Shown here in pieces: positions 1-5,388 of a stretch of DNA of 7,457 nucleotides. Origin of the DNA: Reyranella sp. (lineage in GTDB: Bacteria; Pseudomonadota; Alphaproteobacteria; Reyranellales; Reyranellaceae); contig JAUXST010000016.1 of NCBI GenBank assembly GCA_030679805.1, forward strand, positions 1 through 7,457, in the 5' to 3' direction. The notes under the pieces were generated by a model. The model saw only the letters and a list, made by a program, of their open reading frames with translations. It searched no databases and was not told where the DNA came from. The position numbers were made by a program, and so were the translations under genes. How positions within the stretch are numbered: position 1 is the first letter of the stretch; each line of letters begins with the position of its first letter.

Positions 1-1
1 G

Positions 2-955
2 CCCGACCACAGCAAGGTCGAAGCAGTCGACGATGACAGGGACAAGATCGCCGAATTTGCCCGCTACTACCAGTTCACCAATGCCTGGCTGAAGGCGGCC
101 CGTCTTGCGCTAAAACCCGGCGGCACGCTCTGGGTGATCGGCAGCTATCACAACATCTTCCGCATCGGCACGGCGCTGCAGGACCAGGGCTTCTGGCTGC
201 TGAACGACATCGTGTGGCGCAAGTCGAACCCGATGCCGAACTTTCGCGGCAAGCGTTTCACCAATGCGCACGAAACGCTGATCTGGGCGGCACGCGATCG
301 CGCCAACAAGAAGTACACCTTCAACTACGATTCGATGAAGGAGCTGAACGAGGGCATCCAGATGCGCTCCGACTGGGTGCTGCCGATCTGCACCGGCGGC
401 GAACGCCTGAAGGGCGAGGACGGCAAGAAGGTCCATCCGACACAGAAGCCCGAGTCGCTGCTGTTCCGCTGCATCATGGCGGCGTCCAATCCGGGCGACA
501 TCATCCTCGATCCCTTCTTCGGCACCGGCACGACTGGCGCCGTCGCGCGCCGCCTCGGCCGCCGCTTCATCGGCCTCGAGCGCGATCCCGATTACGCCGC
601 CATCGCCCGCAAGCGCATCGCCCAGATCACACCGCTGCAGGCTGAGGACGTCCTGCCCAAGCCCAGCAAGCGCAGCGAGCCGCGCATTCCCTTCGGCGTG
701 CTGATCGAGGCGGGGCTGCTGCAGCCGGGCACGGTGCTGAGCGACCCCAGCGGCCGCTTGCATGCCCGCGTGCGCGCCGACGGCTCGCTGTCGGCGTCCA
801 ATGCGCTGGGCGATCATCGCGGCTCGATCCACCAGGTGGGGGCGGCAGTGCAGGGCGCGCCGGCCTGCAACGGCTGGACCTTCTGGCACATCGAGGTCGC
901 GGGCGGCCGCCTGCCGATCGATCATCTTCGCCAGCAGGTGCGGGCAGGGCTTTAG
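2..955 (+). CDS. ccrM: CcrM-type adenine-specific DNA methyltransferase (GANTC), 3' part
   Basis: Cell-cycle type N6-adenine methyltransferase, which transfers a methyl group from S-adenosylmethionine to the adenine of GANTC. The frame is open from the left edge, so the amino end with the expected DPPY catalytic motif lies outside; 317 codons remain of a family of about 350-380. Visible motifs are the VIGSYHNIFRIG and NDIVWRKSNPMPNFRG blocks typical of beta-class methylases, KVHPTQKPESL, and the SAM-binding DPFFGTGTTG at 509-538. The last 90 residues form the extra carboxy-terminal domain seen in CcrM, with GSIHQVGAAVQGAPACNGWTFWH-like spacing at about 820-890. In Caulobacter, CcrM is an essential, cell-cycle controlled enzyme; regulation cannot be judged here because the promoter is missing. 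It converges on the NUDIX gene. Family assignment is secure; the GANTC target is inferred from the close match to CcrM. Confidence 0.95.
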   Translation, partial: PDHSKVEAVDDDRDKIAEFARYYQFTNAWLKAARLALKPGGTLWVIGSYHNIFRIGTALQDQGFWLLNDIVWRKSNPMPNFRGKRFTNAHETLIWAARDRANKKYTFNYDSMKELNEGIQMRSDWVLPICTGGERLKGEDGKKVHPTQKPESLLFRCIMAASNPGDIILDPFFGTGTTGAVARRLGRRFIGLERDPDYAAIARKRIAQITPLQAEDVLPKPSKRSEPRIPFGVLIEAGLLQPGTVLSDPSGRLHARVRADGSLSASNALGDHRGSIHQVGAAVQGAPACNGWTFWHIEVAGGRLPIDHLRQQVRAGL

Positions 956-962
956 AGGGCAG

Positions 963-988
963 AAAAACGCTGCGCGTCCATAGACGCG
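963..988 (-). terminator. Probable intrinsic terminator of the NUDIX gene
   Basis: A perfect 6-bp stem CGCGTC/GACGCG (973-978 with 983-988) with a CATA loop starts 4 bp beyond the NUDIX stop codon. Read on the minus strand it is followed, after about 5 bases, by five T (963-967). The gap between stem and T run is longer than ideal. On the plus strand there is no T run, so it is less likely to stop ccrM transcripts. Confidence 0.42.
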
Positions 989-992
989 TCAG

Positions 993-1412
993 TCAGGCGT
1001 GGCGGCCGATTCCGTCGGCGACCTCCCGAAGAAGGCGGCGATACTCTTCCAGCGCAAGATCGGGAAGAGATGCGGCGTCTTCGAACGCGAACCAGCAAAG
1101 CTCCGAGTGCTCATCGTCGAGAATCCTCGGCTCACCGCCTTCCCACGCAACGACGGCGTACATGTGATAGCTGGCTGGATCATCTGTCGCCGTATTGGGA
1201 TCGGTGATGGATCGAATGAACCGGAATTCGATCGGGGCGACTCCCATCTCCTCTCGAAGTTCTCTGCGAAGCGCATCCGGAAAGTTTTCGTGCGCCTCGA
1301 CATGCCCGCCTGGAAAACTCCAAAGATCAGGGTAGGCCTTTCGTCGGGGGCTTCGCCTTGCCAGCAGAATCTTCTGTTGGCGAATGAACAACGCGTTCAC
1401 GATGTTGCGCAT
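993..1412 (-). CDS. NUDIX hydrolase (MutT-like fold)
   Basis: 139-residue NUDIX pyrophosphohydrolase; such enzymes cleave nucleoside diphosphates linked to another moiety, using Mg2+ or Mn2+. The complete NUDIX box GX5EX7REUXEEXGU is present at residues 36-58 (G36, E42, R50, E51, E54, E55, G57), preceded by the usual LWSFPG strand. Length is that of a single-domain member. The ATG at 1412 is preceded by a GGGG-rich stretch about 7 bases away. The substrate cannot be read from the sequence: members of this subgroup are often annotated as 8-oxo-dGTP diphosphatase, but equally as general house-cleaning hydrolases. It is divergent from the VOC gene across 80 bp and convergent with ccrM. mutY in the same window makes an oxidised-guanine role tempting, but nothing here proves it. 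Confidence 0.92.
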   Translation of the reverse strand: MRNIVNALFIRQQKILLARRSPRRKAYPDLWSFPGGHVEAHENFPDALRRELREEMGVAPIEFRFIRSITDPNTATDDPASYHMYAVVAWEGGEPRILDDEHSELCWFAFEDAASLPDLALEEYRRLLREVADGIGRHA

Positions 1413-1492
1413 GCCGTCGCCCCATGGGCCAGAGTGAGACGATATCAGTTCAAAGATCTCGTCCGTTGTCGAGGTTTCGGAAAGGATCAGCG

Positions 1493-1897
1493 ATGAGGCA
1501 ATCGATTGCCACCGTGGCCCTCGTCGTGCGGGACTACGACGAGGCGCTTGCCTTCTATGTGGGAACGCTCGGCTTCACCTTGGTCGAGGACACCTGCATT
1601 CCCGCCCAGGACAAGCGTTGGGTCACCGTGGCGCCGCCCGGTTCGACCGGGCCGCTTCTGCTGCTGGCGCGTGCCGTCGGTGAAGAGCAGTCGTCGCGCA
1701 TCGGAAACCAGACCGGCGGGCGCGTCTTCCTTTTCCTCTACACCGACGATTTCTGGCGCGACTACGCGGCCTATCGCAGCAAGGGCGTCGTCTTCGTCCG
1801 TGAGCCGAAGGAGGAAAGCTACGGCACTGTCGCGGTGTTCAAGGATCTTTACGGGACCTTGTGGGATTTGCTGCAGCCGAAGGTGGCGGCCTCCTGA
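1493..1897 (+). CDS. VOC-family (glyoxalase/bleomycin-resistance fold) protein
   Basis: 134-residue protein of the vicinal oxygen chelate superfamily, which includes glyoxalase I, extradiol dioxygenases and bleomycin-resistance proteins. The opening block TVALVVRDYDEALAFYVGTLGF is the typical first beta-alpha element, and the end, VFKDLYGTLWDLLQP, is the usual last strand. Two of the usual metal-ligand positions look changed: the histidine expected near the first strand is alanine (TVALVV), and the glutamate before the final LxQ is aspartate (LWDLLQ). A glyoxalase I activity should therefore not be assumed. The start at 1493 is chosen because AAAGGA lies 6 bases upstream (1481-1486); an in-frame ATG at 1424 would add 23 residues unlike the family. 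It converges on vapC with a 48-bp gap. Confidence 0.88.
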   Translation: MRQSIATVALVVRDYDEALAFYVGTLGFTLVEDTCIPAQDKRWVTVAPPGSTGPLLLLARAVGEEQSSRIGNQTGGRVFLFLYTDDFWRDYAAYRSKGVVFVREPKEESYGTVAVFKDLYGTLWDLLQPKVAAS

Positions 1898-1906
1898 GAA
1901 GGGCGC

Positions 1907-1923
1907 GGCTGCCCCAGGCAGTC
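1907..1923. terminator. Weak hairpin between convergent VOC and vapC genes
   Basis: A 7-pair stem (one G-T pair), GGCTGCC/GGCAGTC with a CCA loop, sits in the 48-bp gap between two convergent stop codons. Its position suits a shared transcription stop, but neither strand has a T run after it, so it is only a candidate. Confidence 0.22.
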
Positions 1924-1945
1924 ATGTCGCGCGGACGGCCTTCGT

Positions 1946-2350
1946 TCAGGCCGGCGGTGCGATCAGCGTGACCTTCGGAAAGTAGCTGCGGTAGCGGCCA
2001 GCGTTGCGCGTGAGCAGCGGCCAGCCTTCGACTGCCGCATGTGCGCCGATGAAGAAGTCGGGCAAGACTCCGGTTCGCGTGCCGCCCGCCGCACGGTATC
2101 GCTGAAAGGCCTTTCCTGCGAGGAACAACGCAGAACGCGGCGTTGGCGCGATCTCGATGATCGCCTGGGCGAGCATCGCGTCGAGATCTTCTATCCGATC
2201 GTAGCGGATGGAGGTCTCGGCATAGACGATATCGTTGATGAGGATCGGGCCCGCCAGCGCGGCCTCTTCGAGACGGGCCAACGACCACTCCGACCAATCG
2301 GGATCGTCGGTCACGAGATCGAGCAGGACATTGGTATCGACCAGAATCAC
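1946..2350 (-). CDS. vapC: VapC-family PIN-domain toxin ribonuclease
   Basis: 134-residue PIN-domain protein, the toxin of a type II toxin-antitoxin pair; VapC toxins are Mg2+-dependent endoribonucleases that often cut tRNA or rRNA. PIN acidic residues are visible: D5 in ILVDTNVLLD, E45 in YAET and D98 in LPDFFIGAHA, with the usual LLTRNAGRYRSYFP ending where N116 stands near the fourth acidic position, as in many VapCs. The start codon is GTG at 2350-2348; it lies one base after the vapB stop (TGA, C, GTG), and the only Shine-Dalgarno-like sequence is a weak GGCGAG inside the end of vapB. Translation is therefore probably coupled to vapB, which would keep toxin output below antitoxin. The RNA target is unknown. 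Confidence 0.93.
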   Translation of the reverse strand: MILVDTNVLLDLVTDDPDWSEWSLARLEEAALAGPILINDIVYAETSIRYDRIEDLDAMLAQAIIEIAPTPRSALFLAGKAFQRYRAAGGTRTGVLPDFFIGAHAAVEGWPLLTRNAGRYRSYFPKVTLIAPPA

Positions 2351-2351
2351 G

Positions 2352-2585
2352 TCAGCGCTCGCCGCGCGTCATGGCCATGATCTCGGCCGTGCTCAGGCCC
2401 TTGCCGGCATGGCCGCGCAGGCGCGCGAAACGGTTCGGGCGGGTCTTCTTGTCGATCTTGACCAGAACGATGCGGCCGTCCGGGGCGCGTTCGAAATCGA
2501 TCATGCTCCCGGGCCCGATTCCCAGCAGATCGCGAACCCGCTTCGGGATGGTGACCTGACCTTTGCTGGTAACGGTCGTGCTCAT
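2352..2585 (-). CDS. vapB: VapB-family AbrB/SpoVT-type antitoxin
   Basis: 77-residue antitoxin that should bind and neutralise VapC and, together with it, repress its own promoter. Residues 1-45 form a swapped-hairpin AbrB/MazE DNA-binding domain with the diagnostic TSKGQVTIPKRVRDLLGI stretch (residues 6-23) followed by GPGSMIDF. The remainder, KKTRPNRFARLRGHAGKG...EIMAMTRGER, is the flexible toxin-wrapping tail expected in this family. The ATG at 2585 is chosen because GAGGG (minus strand, 2595-2591) stands 5 bases upstream; a TTG at 2609 would extend the frame by 8 residues but has no such support. It is followed after one base by vapC, in the usual antitoxin-first order. Regulation by the VapBC complex is known for the family and inferred here. 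Confidence 0.93.
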   Translation of the reverse strand: MSTTVTSKGQVTIPKRVRDLLGIGPGSMIDFERAPDGRIVLVKIDKKTRPNRFARLRGHAGKGLSTAEIMAMTRGER

Positions 2586-2607
2586 GGCAGCCCTCGGGTA
2601 AGGCGAC

Positions 2608-2630
2608 AATTAATTCAGGTATTACTTAGC
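2608..2630 (-). promoter_or_regulatory. AT-rich probable promoter/operator region of vapBC
   Basis: In an otherwise GC-rich window, the 23-45 bases before the vapB start are AT-rich. They contain a perfect 8-bp palindrome AATTAATT (2608-2615) and, on the minus strand, TAATAC and TAAGTA as possible -10 elements (2619-2624 and 2625-2630). No good -35 hexamer is evident. Position and composition suit a TA promoter with its operator, but no element is certain. Confidence 0.3.
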
Positions 2631-2744
2631 ATGCCTTCCGTCGGTTTTCGAGTGAGCTTCGCGTGGGGCGGTACGGCCCTAGTGGATCTAATCCAACAGA
2701 AGGTACCGTGCCAGAAAGCGGGAGCCTCGTGGAGCGTCGCACGT

Positions 2745-2819
2745 CCATGAGCGCGCAGGATGCGCGCGGTCCAGAAGACTCATGATCTTTTGGACCGCGC
2801 GCATCCTGCGCGCTCATGG
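2745..2819. repeat. 75-bp near-perfect palindrome (long hairpin) downstream of lysR
   Basis: Arms 2745-2778 and 2786-2819 are inverted copies of 34 bases. The outer 29 bp are perfectly complementary; one G-T pair (2774/2790) follows, then four more pairs. The loop is 7 bases (2779-2785). Each arm contains its own small inverted repeat GCGCGC-AGGAT-GCGCGC, and TCATGA occurs across the loop. It starts 25 bp after the lysR stop codon. No T run follows on either strand, so it is not a standard intrinsic terminator, although such a stem could block transcription or protect a 3' end. It resembles dispersed intergenic palindromes of the REP/MITE kind, but only one copy lies in this window. Confidence 0.9.
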
Positions 2820-2843
2820 GGCTCTTGTGGCTGATTTCAACCA

Positions 2844-3737
2844 CTAGCTCCTGATGAAATCGACGAAGGCGCGGAGCGGCGCCGGAAGATGGCGTCGACC
2901 GGGGTAGTAGAGAAACGGTCCCGAGAAGTCCTGCCACCAGGGCACGAGCACCGGCTCCAACGCGCCGCTGTCGAAATGGGGGCGCAGCCACTCTTCGAAG
3001 ATGTAGACGATGCCCAGGCCGGCGATGGCGGCGCTGACCGCGAGGTCCGCTGCCGCCGCGATCCGCACCACCAACGGTCCGGTGGGGTCGACCTTGACCA
3101 CTTCGCCGTCGCGCTCGAATTCCCAGGGCGGCATCGCGCCGCTGGAGAATTGTCCGCGCAGGCAGGCGTGCTCGAGGAGATCGCGAGGATGCTTTGGCCG
3201 ACCGCGGGTCTTTAGATAGTCGGGCGAGGCGGCTGTGGCGAAACGCTGGACGCGCGGGCCGATCGGGATCGCGATCATGTCCTGCTCGAGCCGCTCGTCG
3301 TAGCGGATCCCGGCATCGCAGCCCGCGGCCAGCACATCGACGAAGCTGTCCTCGACGATGACCTCCAGCCGGATGTCCGGATACGCCTTCAGAAACGGTG
3401 CCACGATCGCGGGCAGCACCAGATGCGCCGCCACGCCCGGCACGTTGAGCCTGAGCGTGCCGGCCGGCCGGTCGCGAAAGGCGTTCACGACATCCATCGC
3501 CGCCCCGATTTCGCCGAGCGCCGGCCTCAGCCGCTCGAGGAGGCGGGCGCCCGCCTCGGTCGGGGCGACGCTGCGCGTCGTGCGATTGAGCAGCCGCACG
3601 CCGAGCTTCGCCTCCAGCCGCCGCACGGCGCCGCTCAGGCTGGACGCCGAGACGCGGCCCAGCCGCGCGGCATCGCGAAACCCGCCGGCTTCAGCGACCG
3701 ACACGAAGGCCGAGAGATCGTTCAGATCGGTTGCCAT
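2844..3737 (-). CDS. LysR-type transcriptional regulator
   Basis: 297-residue LysR-family regulator of normal length. Residues about 4-63 form the winged helix-turn-helix (LSAFVSVAEAGGFRDAARLGRVSASSLSGAVRRLEAKLG, then LLNRTTRSVAPTEAG). Residues about 92-295 form the periplasmic-binding-like effector domain (GTLRLNVPGVAA..., ending FVDFIRS). The start fits the family exactly (MATDLNDLSAFV), but no Shine-Dalgarno sequence precedes it: the bases directly before ATG are half of an inverted repeat (3738-3755). Translation may be leaderless, or the repeat may serve autoregulation. It is divergent from the YdbC-like reductase gene across 96 bp, the classical LysR/target arrangement, so the reductase is its probable target. 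The effector is unknown; a B6 vitamer is only a suggestion from the neighbour. Confidence 0.95.
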   Translation of the reverse strand: MATDLNDLSAFVSVAEAGGFRDAARLGRVSASSLSGAVRRLEAKLGVRLLNRTTRSVAPTEAGARLLERLRPALGEIGAAMDVVNAFRDRPAGTLRLNVPGVAAHLVLPAIVAPFLKAYPDIRLEVIVEDSFVDVLAAGCDAGIRYDERLEQDMIAIPIGPRVQRFATAASPDYLKTRGRPKHPRDLLEHACLRGQFSSGAMPPWEFERDGEVVKVDPTGPLVVRIAAAADLAVSAAIAGLGIVYIFEEWLRPHFDSGALEPVLVPWWQDFSGPFLYYPGRRHLPAPLRAFVDFIRS

Positions 3738-3755
3738 TGTGCATATTTTCGCACA
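3738..3755. promoter_or_regulatory. Interrupted palindrome, candidate LysR operator
   Basis: TGTGC-N8-GCACA, with an AT-rich centre, lies in the divergent region and directly touches the lysR start codon. LysR proteins bind interrupted palindromes of about this length between divergent genes. Its place at the 5' end of lysR suits autorepression, with activation of the reductase gene from about 80 bp upstream of its start. It does not fit the strict T-N11-A spacing. Confidence 0.5.
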
Positions 3756-3833
3756 GCCCGTTCCGATTAGGCAGGATTATCGTCCGAATGCGCACGGCCC
3801 ATATGTCGGTCTGTTCAGCCTCGGAGGTTTCTC

Positions 3834-4721
3834 ATGACCGACACCATCACCACCGCTTCAGGCGCGTTCGCGCTCGGCCATCGAACCGTGAAACGCATGG
3901 GCTATGGCGCGATGCAGCTCGCCGGCCCCGGGGTCTTCGGTCCGCCCAAGGATCGTGGCGCCGCGCTCGCCGTCCTGCGCGAGGCGGTGGCGCGCGGGGT
4001 CGATCACATCGACACCAGCGACTTTTATGGCCCCCACATCACCAATCAGCTGATCCGCGAGGCGCTCCATCCCTATCCGGACGATCTGGTGATCGTGACC
4101 AAGATCGGCGCCGTGCGCGGCGATGACGCCTCGTGGATCCCGGCGTTCACATCAGCGGATCTCACCCGCGCGGTCCACGACAACCTGCGCAACCTCGGCG
4201 TCCCGGTGCTCGACGTCGTCAATCTGCGGGTCCTCATGGGAAGCGACCATGGGCCCAGCGAAGGATCGATCGAGGCGCCGTTCACCGCGCTCGCGGAGCT
4301 GCAGCGGCAGGGCCTGATCCGCCATCTCGGCGTCAGCAACGCCACGCCGGCCCAGGTGGCAGAGGCGCGCGGCATCGCCAAGGTCGTTTGCGTACAGAAC
4401 CACTACAACCTCGTCCATCGCGCCGATGACGCCCTGATCGACGAACTCGCGGACCTGGGCATCGCCTACGTGCCCTTCTTCCCCCTCGGCGGTTTTACGC
4501 CGCTGCAGTCCGGGGTCCTCTCCGATGTGGCTGTCGAACTCGGCGCCACGCCCAAGCAGGTGGCGCTGGCCTGGCTGCTGCGCCGCGCGCCCAATATTCT
4601 CCTGATCCCGGGCACCTCGTCGGTCGATCACCTGCACGAGAACCTCAAGGCGGCCGGGCTCAGGCTCTCGGACGAAGCCTTCGCCAGGCTGGAGGCGATC
4701 GGTGAAAAGACCGGCCATTGA
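3834..4721 (+). CDS. pdxI: Aldo/keto reductase, PdxI/YdbC-like (probable pyridoxal reductase)
   Basis: 295-residue NADPH-dependent aldo/keto reductase. It matches my memory of E. coli YdbC over its length, including RMGYGAMQLAGPGVFGPP, HIDTSDFYGPH, SIEAPFTALAELQ, YVPFFPLGGFTPLQS and LLIPGTSS; YdbC has been shown to reduce pyridoxal to pyridoxine and renamed PdxI. Tetrad residues D60, Y65 and K90 are visible. The position normally held by catalytic histidine is R132 (VVNLRVLMG); I believe this is shared with YdbC rather than a defect here. GIAYVPFFPLGG and IPGTSS are the cofactor-binding segments. ATG 3834 has GGAGG 6 bases upstream (3823-3827). It is divergent from lysR, its likely regulator, and followed by a 60-codon gene. 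The substrate is inferred from the family; other aldehydes are possible. Confidence 0.9.
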   Translation: MTDTITTASGAFALGHRTVKRMGYGAMQLAGPGVFGPPKDRGAALAVLREAVARGVDHIDTSDFYGPHITNQLIREALHPYPDDLVIVTKIGAVRGDDASWIPAFTSADLTRAVHDNLRNLGVPVLDVVNLRVLMGSDHGPSEGSIEAPFTALAELQRQGLIRHLGVSNATPAQVAEARGIAKVVCVQNHYNLVHRADDALIDELADLGIAYVPFFPLGGFTPLQSGVLSDVAVELGATPKQVALAWLLRRAPNILLIPGTSSVDHLHENLKAAGLRLSDEAFARLEAIGEKTGH

Positions 4722-4744
4722 GCATGCCTGCTCTCTCCGGACTC

Positions 4745-4776
4745 CATTCGCTTAGTGCGGCGAATGCCTGTATAGG
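4745..4776 (+). promoter_or_regulatory. Inverted repeat plus TATAGG, candidate promoter of the 60-codon gene
   Basis: Between the reductase stop and the next ATG lies CATTCGC-N8-GCGAATG (4745-4766), a perfect 7-bp inverted repeat, followed by TATAGG (4771-4776), a possible -10 element. The ATG is only 8 bases past TATAGG, which would give an almost leaderless mRNA. The repeat would cover the -35 area, so it could be an operator; alternatively it is a hairpin at the 3' end of the reductase mRNA. A GANTC site (GACTC, 4740-4744) adjoins it. Confidence 0.33.
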
Positions 4777-4784
4777 CTCCCGCC

Positions 4785-4967
4785 ATGACAACAGCAGCAA
4801 TCGGCAAGCATATGGTCTGGGTGGAGAAGCCCAAGGGTGGCCGTCGCATCGGCATCGCCTACTCGACGCTCAAGGAAGCCCAGCTTCAGGCGGTTTCGCT
4901 CGAGCGGGACGGCTACTCGGTGATCGAGATCCTCCCCACCAGCCTGCCGAAACCCAACCTCGTCTAG
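4785..4967 (+). CDS. Small hypothetical protein (60 aa)
   Basis: I do not recognise a named family. The 60-residue product is compact, with no signal peptide, membrane segment or cysteine. MVWVEKPKGGRR...IAYSTLKEAQLQAVSLERDGYSVIEILP suggests a beta-alpha-beta arrangement: a strand (VWVEK), a second strand (IGIAYS), a helix (TLKEAQLQAVSLERDG) and a last strand (SVIEILP). Such a small fold could be a binding module, but nothing shows a function. Codon use matches the neighbours, with G or C favoured at third positions, which supports real coding. No Shine-Dalgarno sequence precedes the ATG; TATAGG 8 bases upstream allows a leaderless transcript. It lies 63 bp downstream of the reductase on the same strand and could be cotranscribed. 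A longer reading frame in another phase across it looks like a shadow. Confidence 0.62.
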   Translation: MTTAAIGKHMVWVEKPKGGRRIGIAYSTLKEAQLQAVSLERDGYSVIEILPTSLPKPNLV

Positions 4968-5070
4968 AGGCGCCGAAAGCCGAGTGCTTGCACTGCATGC
5001 ATTCGTTCACGCAGATGTGATGTGCAGGTTCAGCAGGAAAATGCTATTAATTCAGGTAGGCTGGCGGTTG

Positions 5071-5088
5071 GACCGCGCCGGTCTTTCT
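5071..5088 (+). terminator. Possible terminator after the 60-codon gene
   Basis: GACCG-CGC-CGGTC is a perfect 5-bp stem with a 3-base loop, followed by TTTCT, about 100 bp beyond the stop codon of the small gene. The short stem and interrupted T run make it weak. Confidence 0.27.
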
Positions 5089-5170
5089 ACATAAGCATGA
5101 CCCGCCCGCGCACGCCGCGGGTTGACGCGTAAGCGATGGTGGAGCTTGCCTCGGATGGTACGTCACGCCA

Positions 5171-5191
5171 GGCCGACTGAGTCCGGTTTTT
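5171..5191 (+). terminator. Possible intrinsic terminator, bulged stem with T5
   Basis: GGCCGAC-TGA-GTCCGG can pair with one bulged C and is directly followed by five T (5187-5191). It would end plus-strand transcripts from the reductase and small gene, about 205 bp past the last stop. A GANTC site (GAGTC, 5179-5183) covers the loop. Confidence 0.35.
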
Positions 5192-5241
5192 GAGCCCGTC
5201 CCCTACCGAAGTCCGCATAAGGTCGGAACGGACACATGGCG

Positions 5242-5258
5242 CTGCCTGTCACAGGCAG
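5242..5258. repeat. 17-bp perfect palindrome
   Basis: CTGCCTGT-C-ACAGGCAG: 8-bp arms around one central base. The centre contains TGTCACA, one form of the motif repeated further right, so it may belong to the same binding or repeat system. Confidence 0.7.
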
Positions 5259-5388
5259 TACCGGGCTTGTGACACGCGAAGAAGAAACGACGGCGTAAAA
5301 AGCCCGTGAAACAGGGCTCGGCCCGGACTCCGGGCATGTGCGTGTCACAACATTTGACACAACTTGGTGTGACACATTGGTGTGACAC
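5246..5388. repeat. Cluster of six TGTGACAC-type motifs (iteron-like)
   Basis: Exact TGTGACAC occurs on the plus strand at 5268-5275, 5368-5375 and 5381-5388, and on the minus strand at 5342-5349. One-mismatch copies are at 5246-5253 (minus) and 5353-5360 (plus, TTTGACAC). Higher-order structure: TTGGTGTGACAC is tandemly repeated at 5364-5375 and 5377-5388 (13-bp period); GTGTCA-N7-TGACAC is a perfect inverted repeat at 5342-5360; TTGTGACACGC (5267-5277) has a perfect 11-bp inverted partner at 5340-5350, enclosing the terminator hairpins; and TGTGACACGCG is directly repeated at 5268-5278 and 5381-5391. The binding protein, if any, is unknown. Confidence 0.8.
5297..5318 (-). terminator. Probable intrinsic terminator of mutY
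   Basis: On the minus strand AGCCC-N8-GGGCT is followed at once by a T run (five T counting the last stem base, from A5 at 5297-5301). It lies 107 bp after the mutY stop. A second GC hairpin, GCCCGG-ACT-CCGGGC (5321-5335), stands just before it in the direction of transcription and could strengthen the stop. Confidence 0.48.

Noticed and set aside
110..925. 271-codon minus-strand open frame opposite ccrM
   Set aside because: Antisense shadow of a clear methyltransferase with no family resemblance; it lacks a supporting start signal.
2586..2609. TTG start giving vapB eight extra residues
   Set aside because: The ATG at 2585 has a GAGGG site 5 bases upstream and starts directly at the AbrB domain.
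2745..2819. Ordinary rho-independent terminator for lysR
   Set aside because: The stem is far longer than usual and no T run follows it on either strand.
2626..2991. 121-codon minus-strand open frame across the long palindrome
   Set aside because: It overlaps the 3' end of lysR in another phase and its middle is translated palindrome; no coding evidence.
4152..4718. 188-codon minus-strand open frame opposite the aldo/keto reductase
   Set aside because: Phase shadow; the plus-strand frame has full family motifs and a strong ribosome site.
5163..5388. Two short minus-strand open frames (70 and 61 codons)
   Set aside because: They run through hairpins and the TGTGACAC repeats, have no ribosome site and no recognisable domain; the apparent protein is translation of repeats.
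5246..5388. CRISPR array
   Set aside because: The repeats are only 8-12 bp, occur in both orientations and are irregularly spaced; no spacers of constant length and no cas genes.
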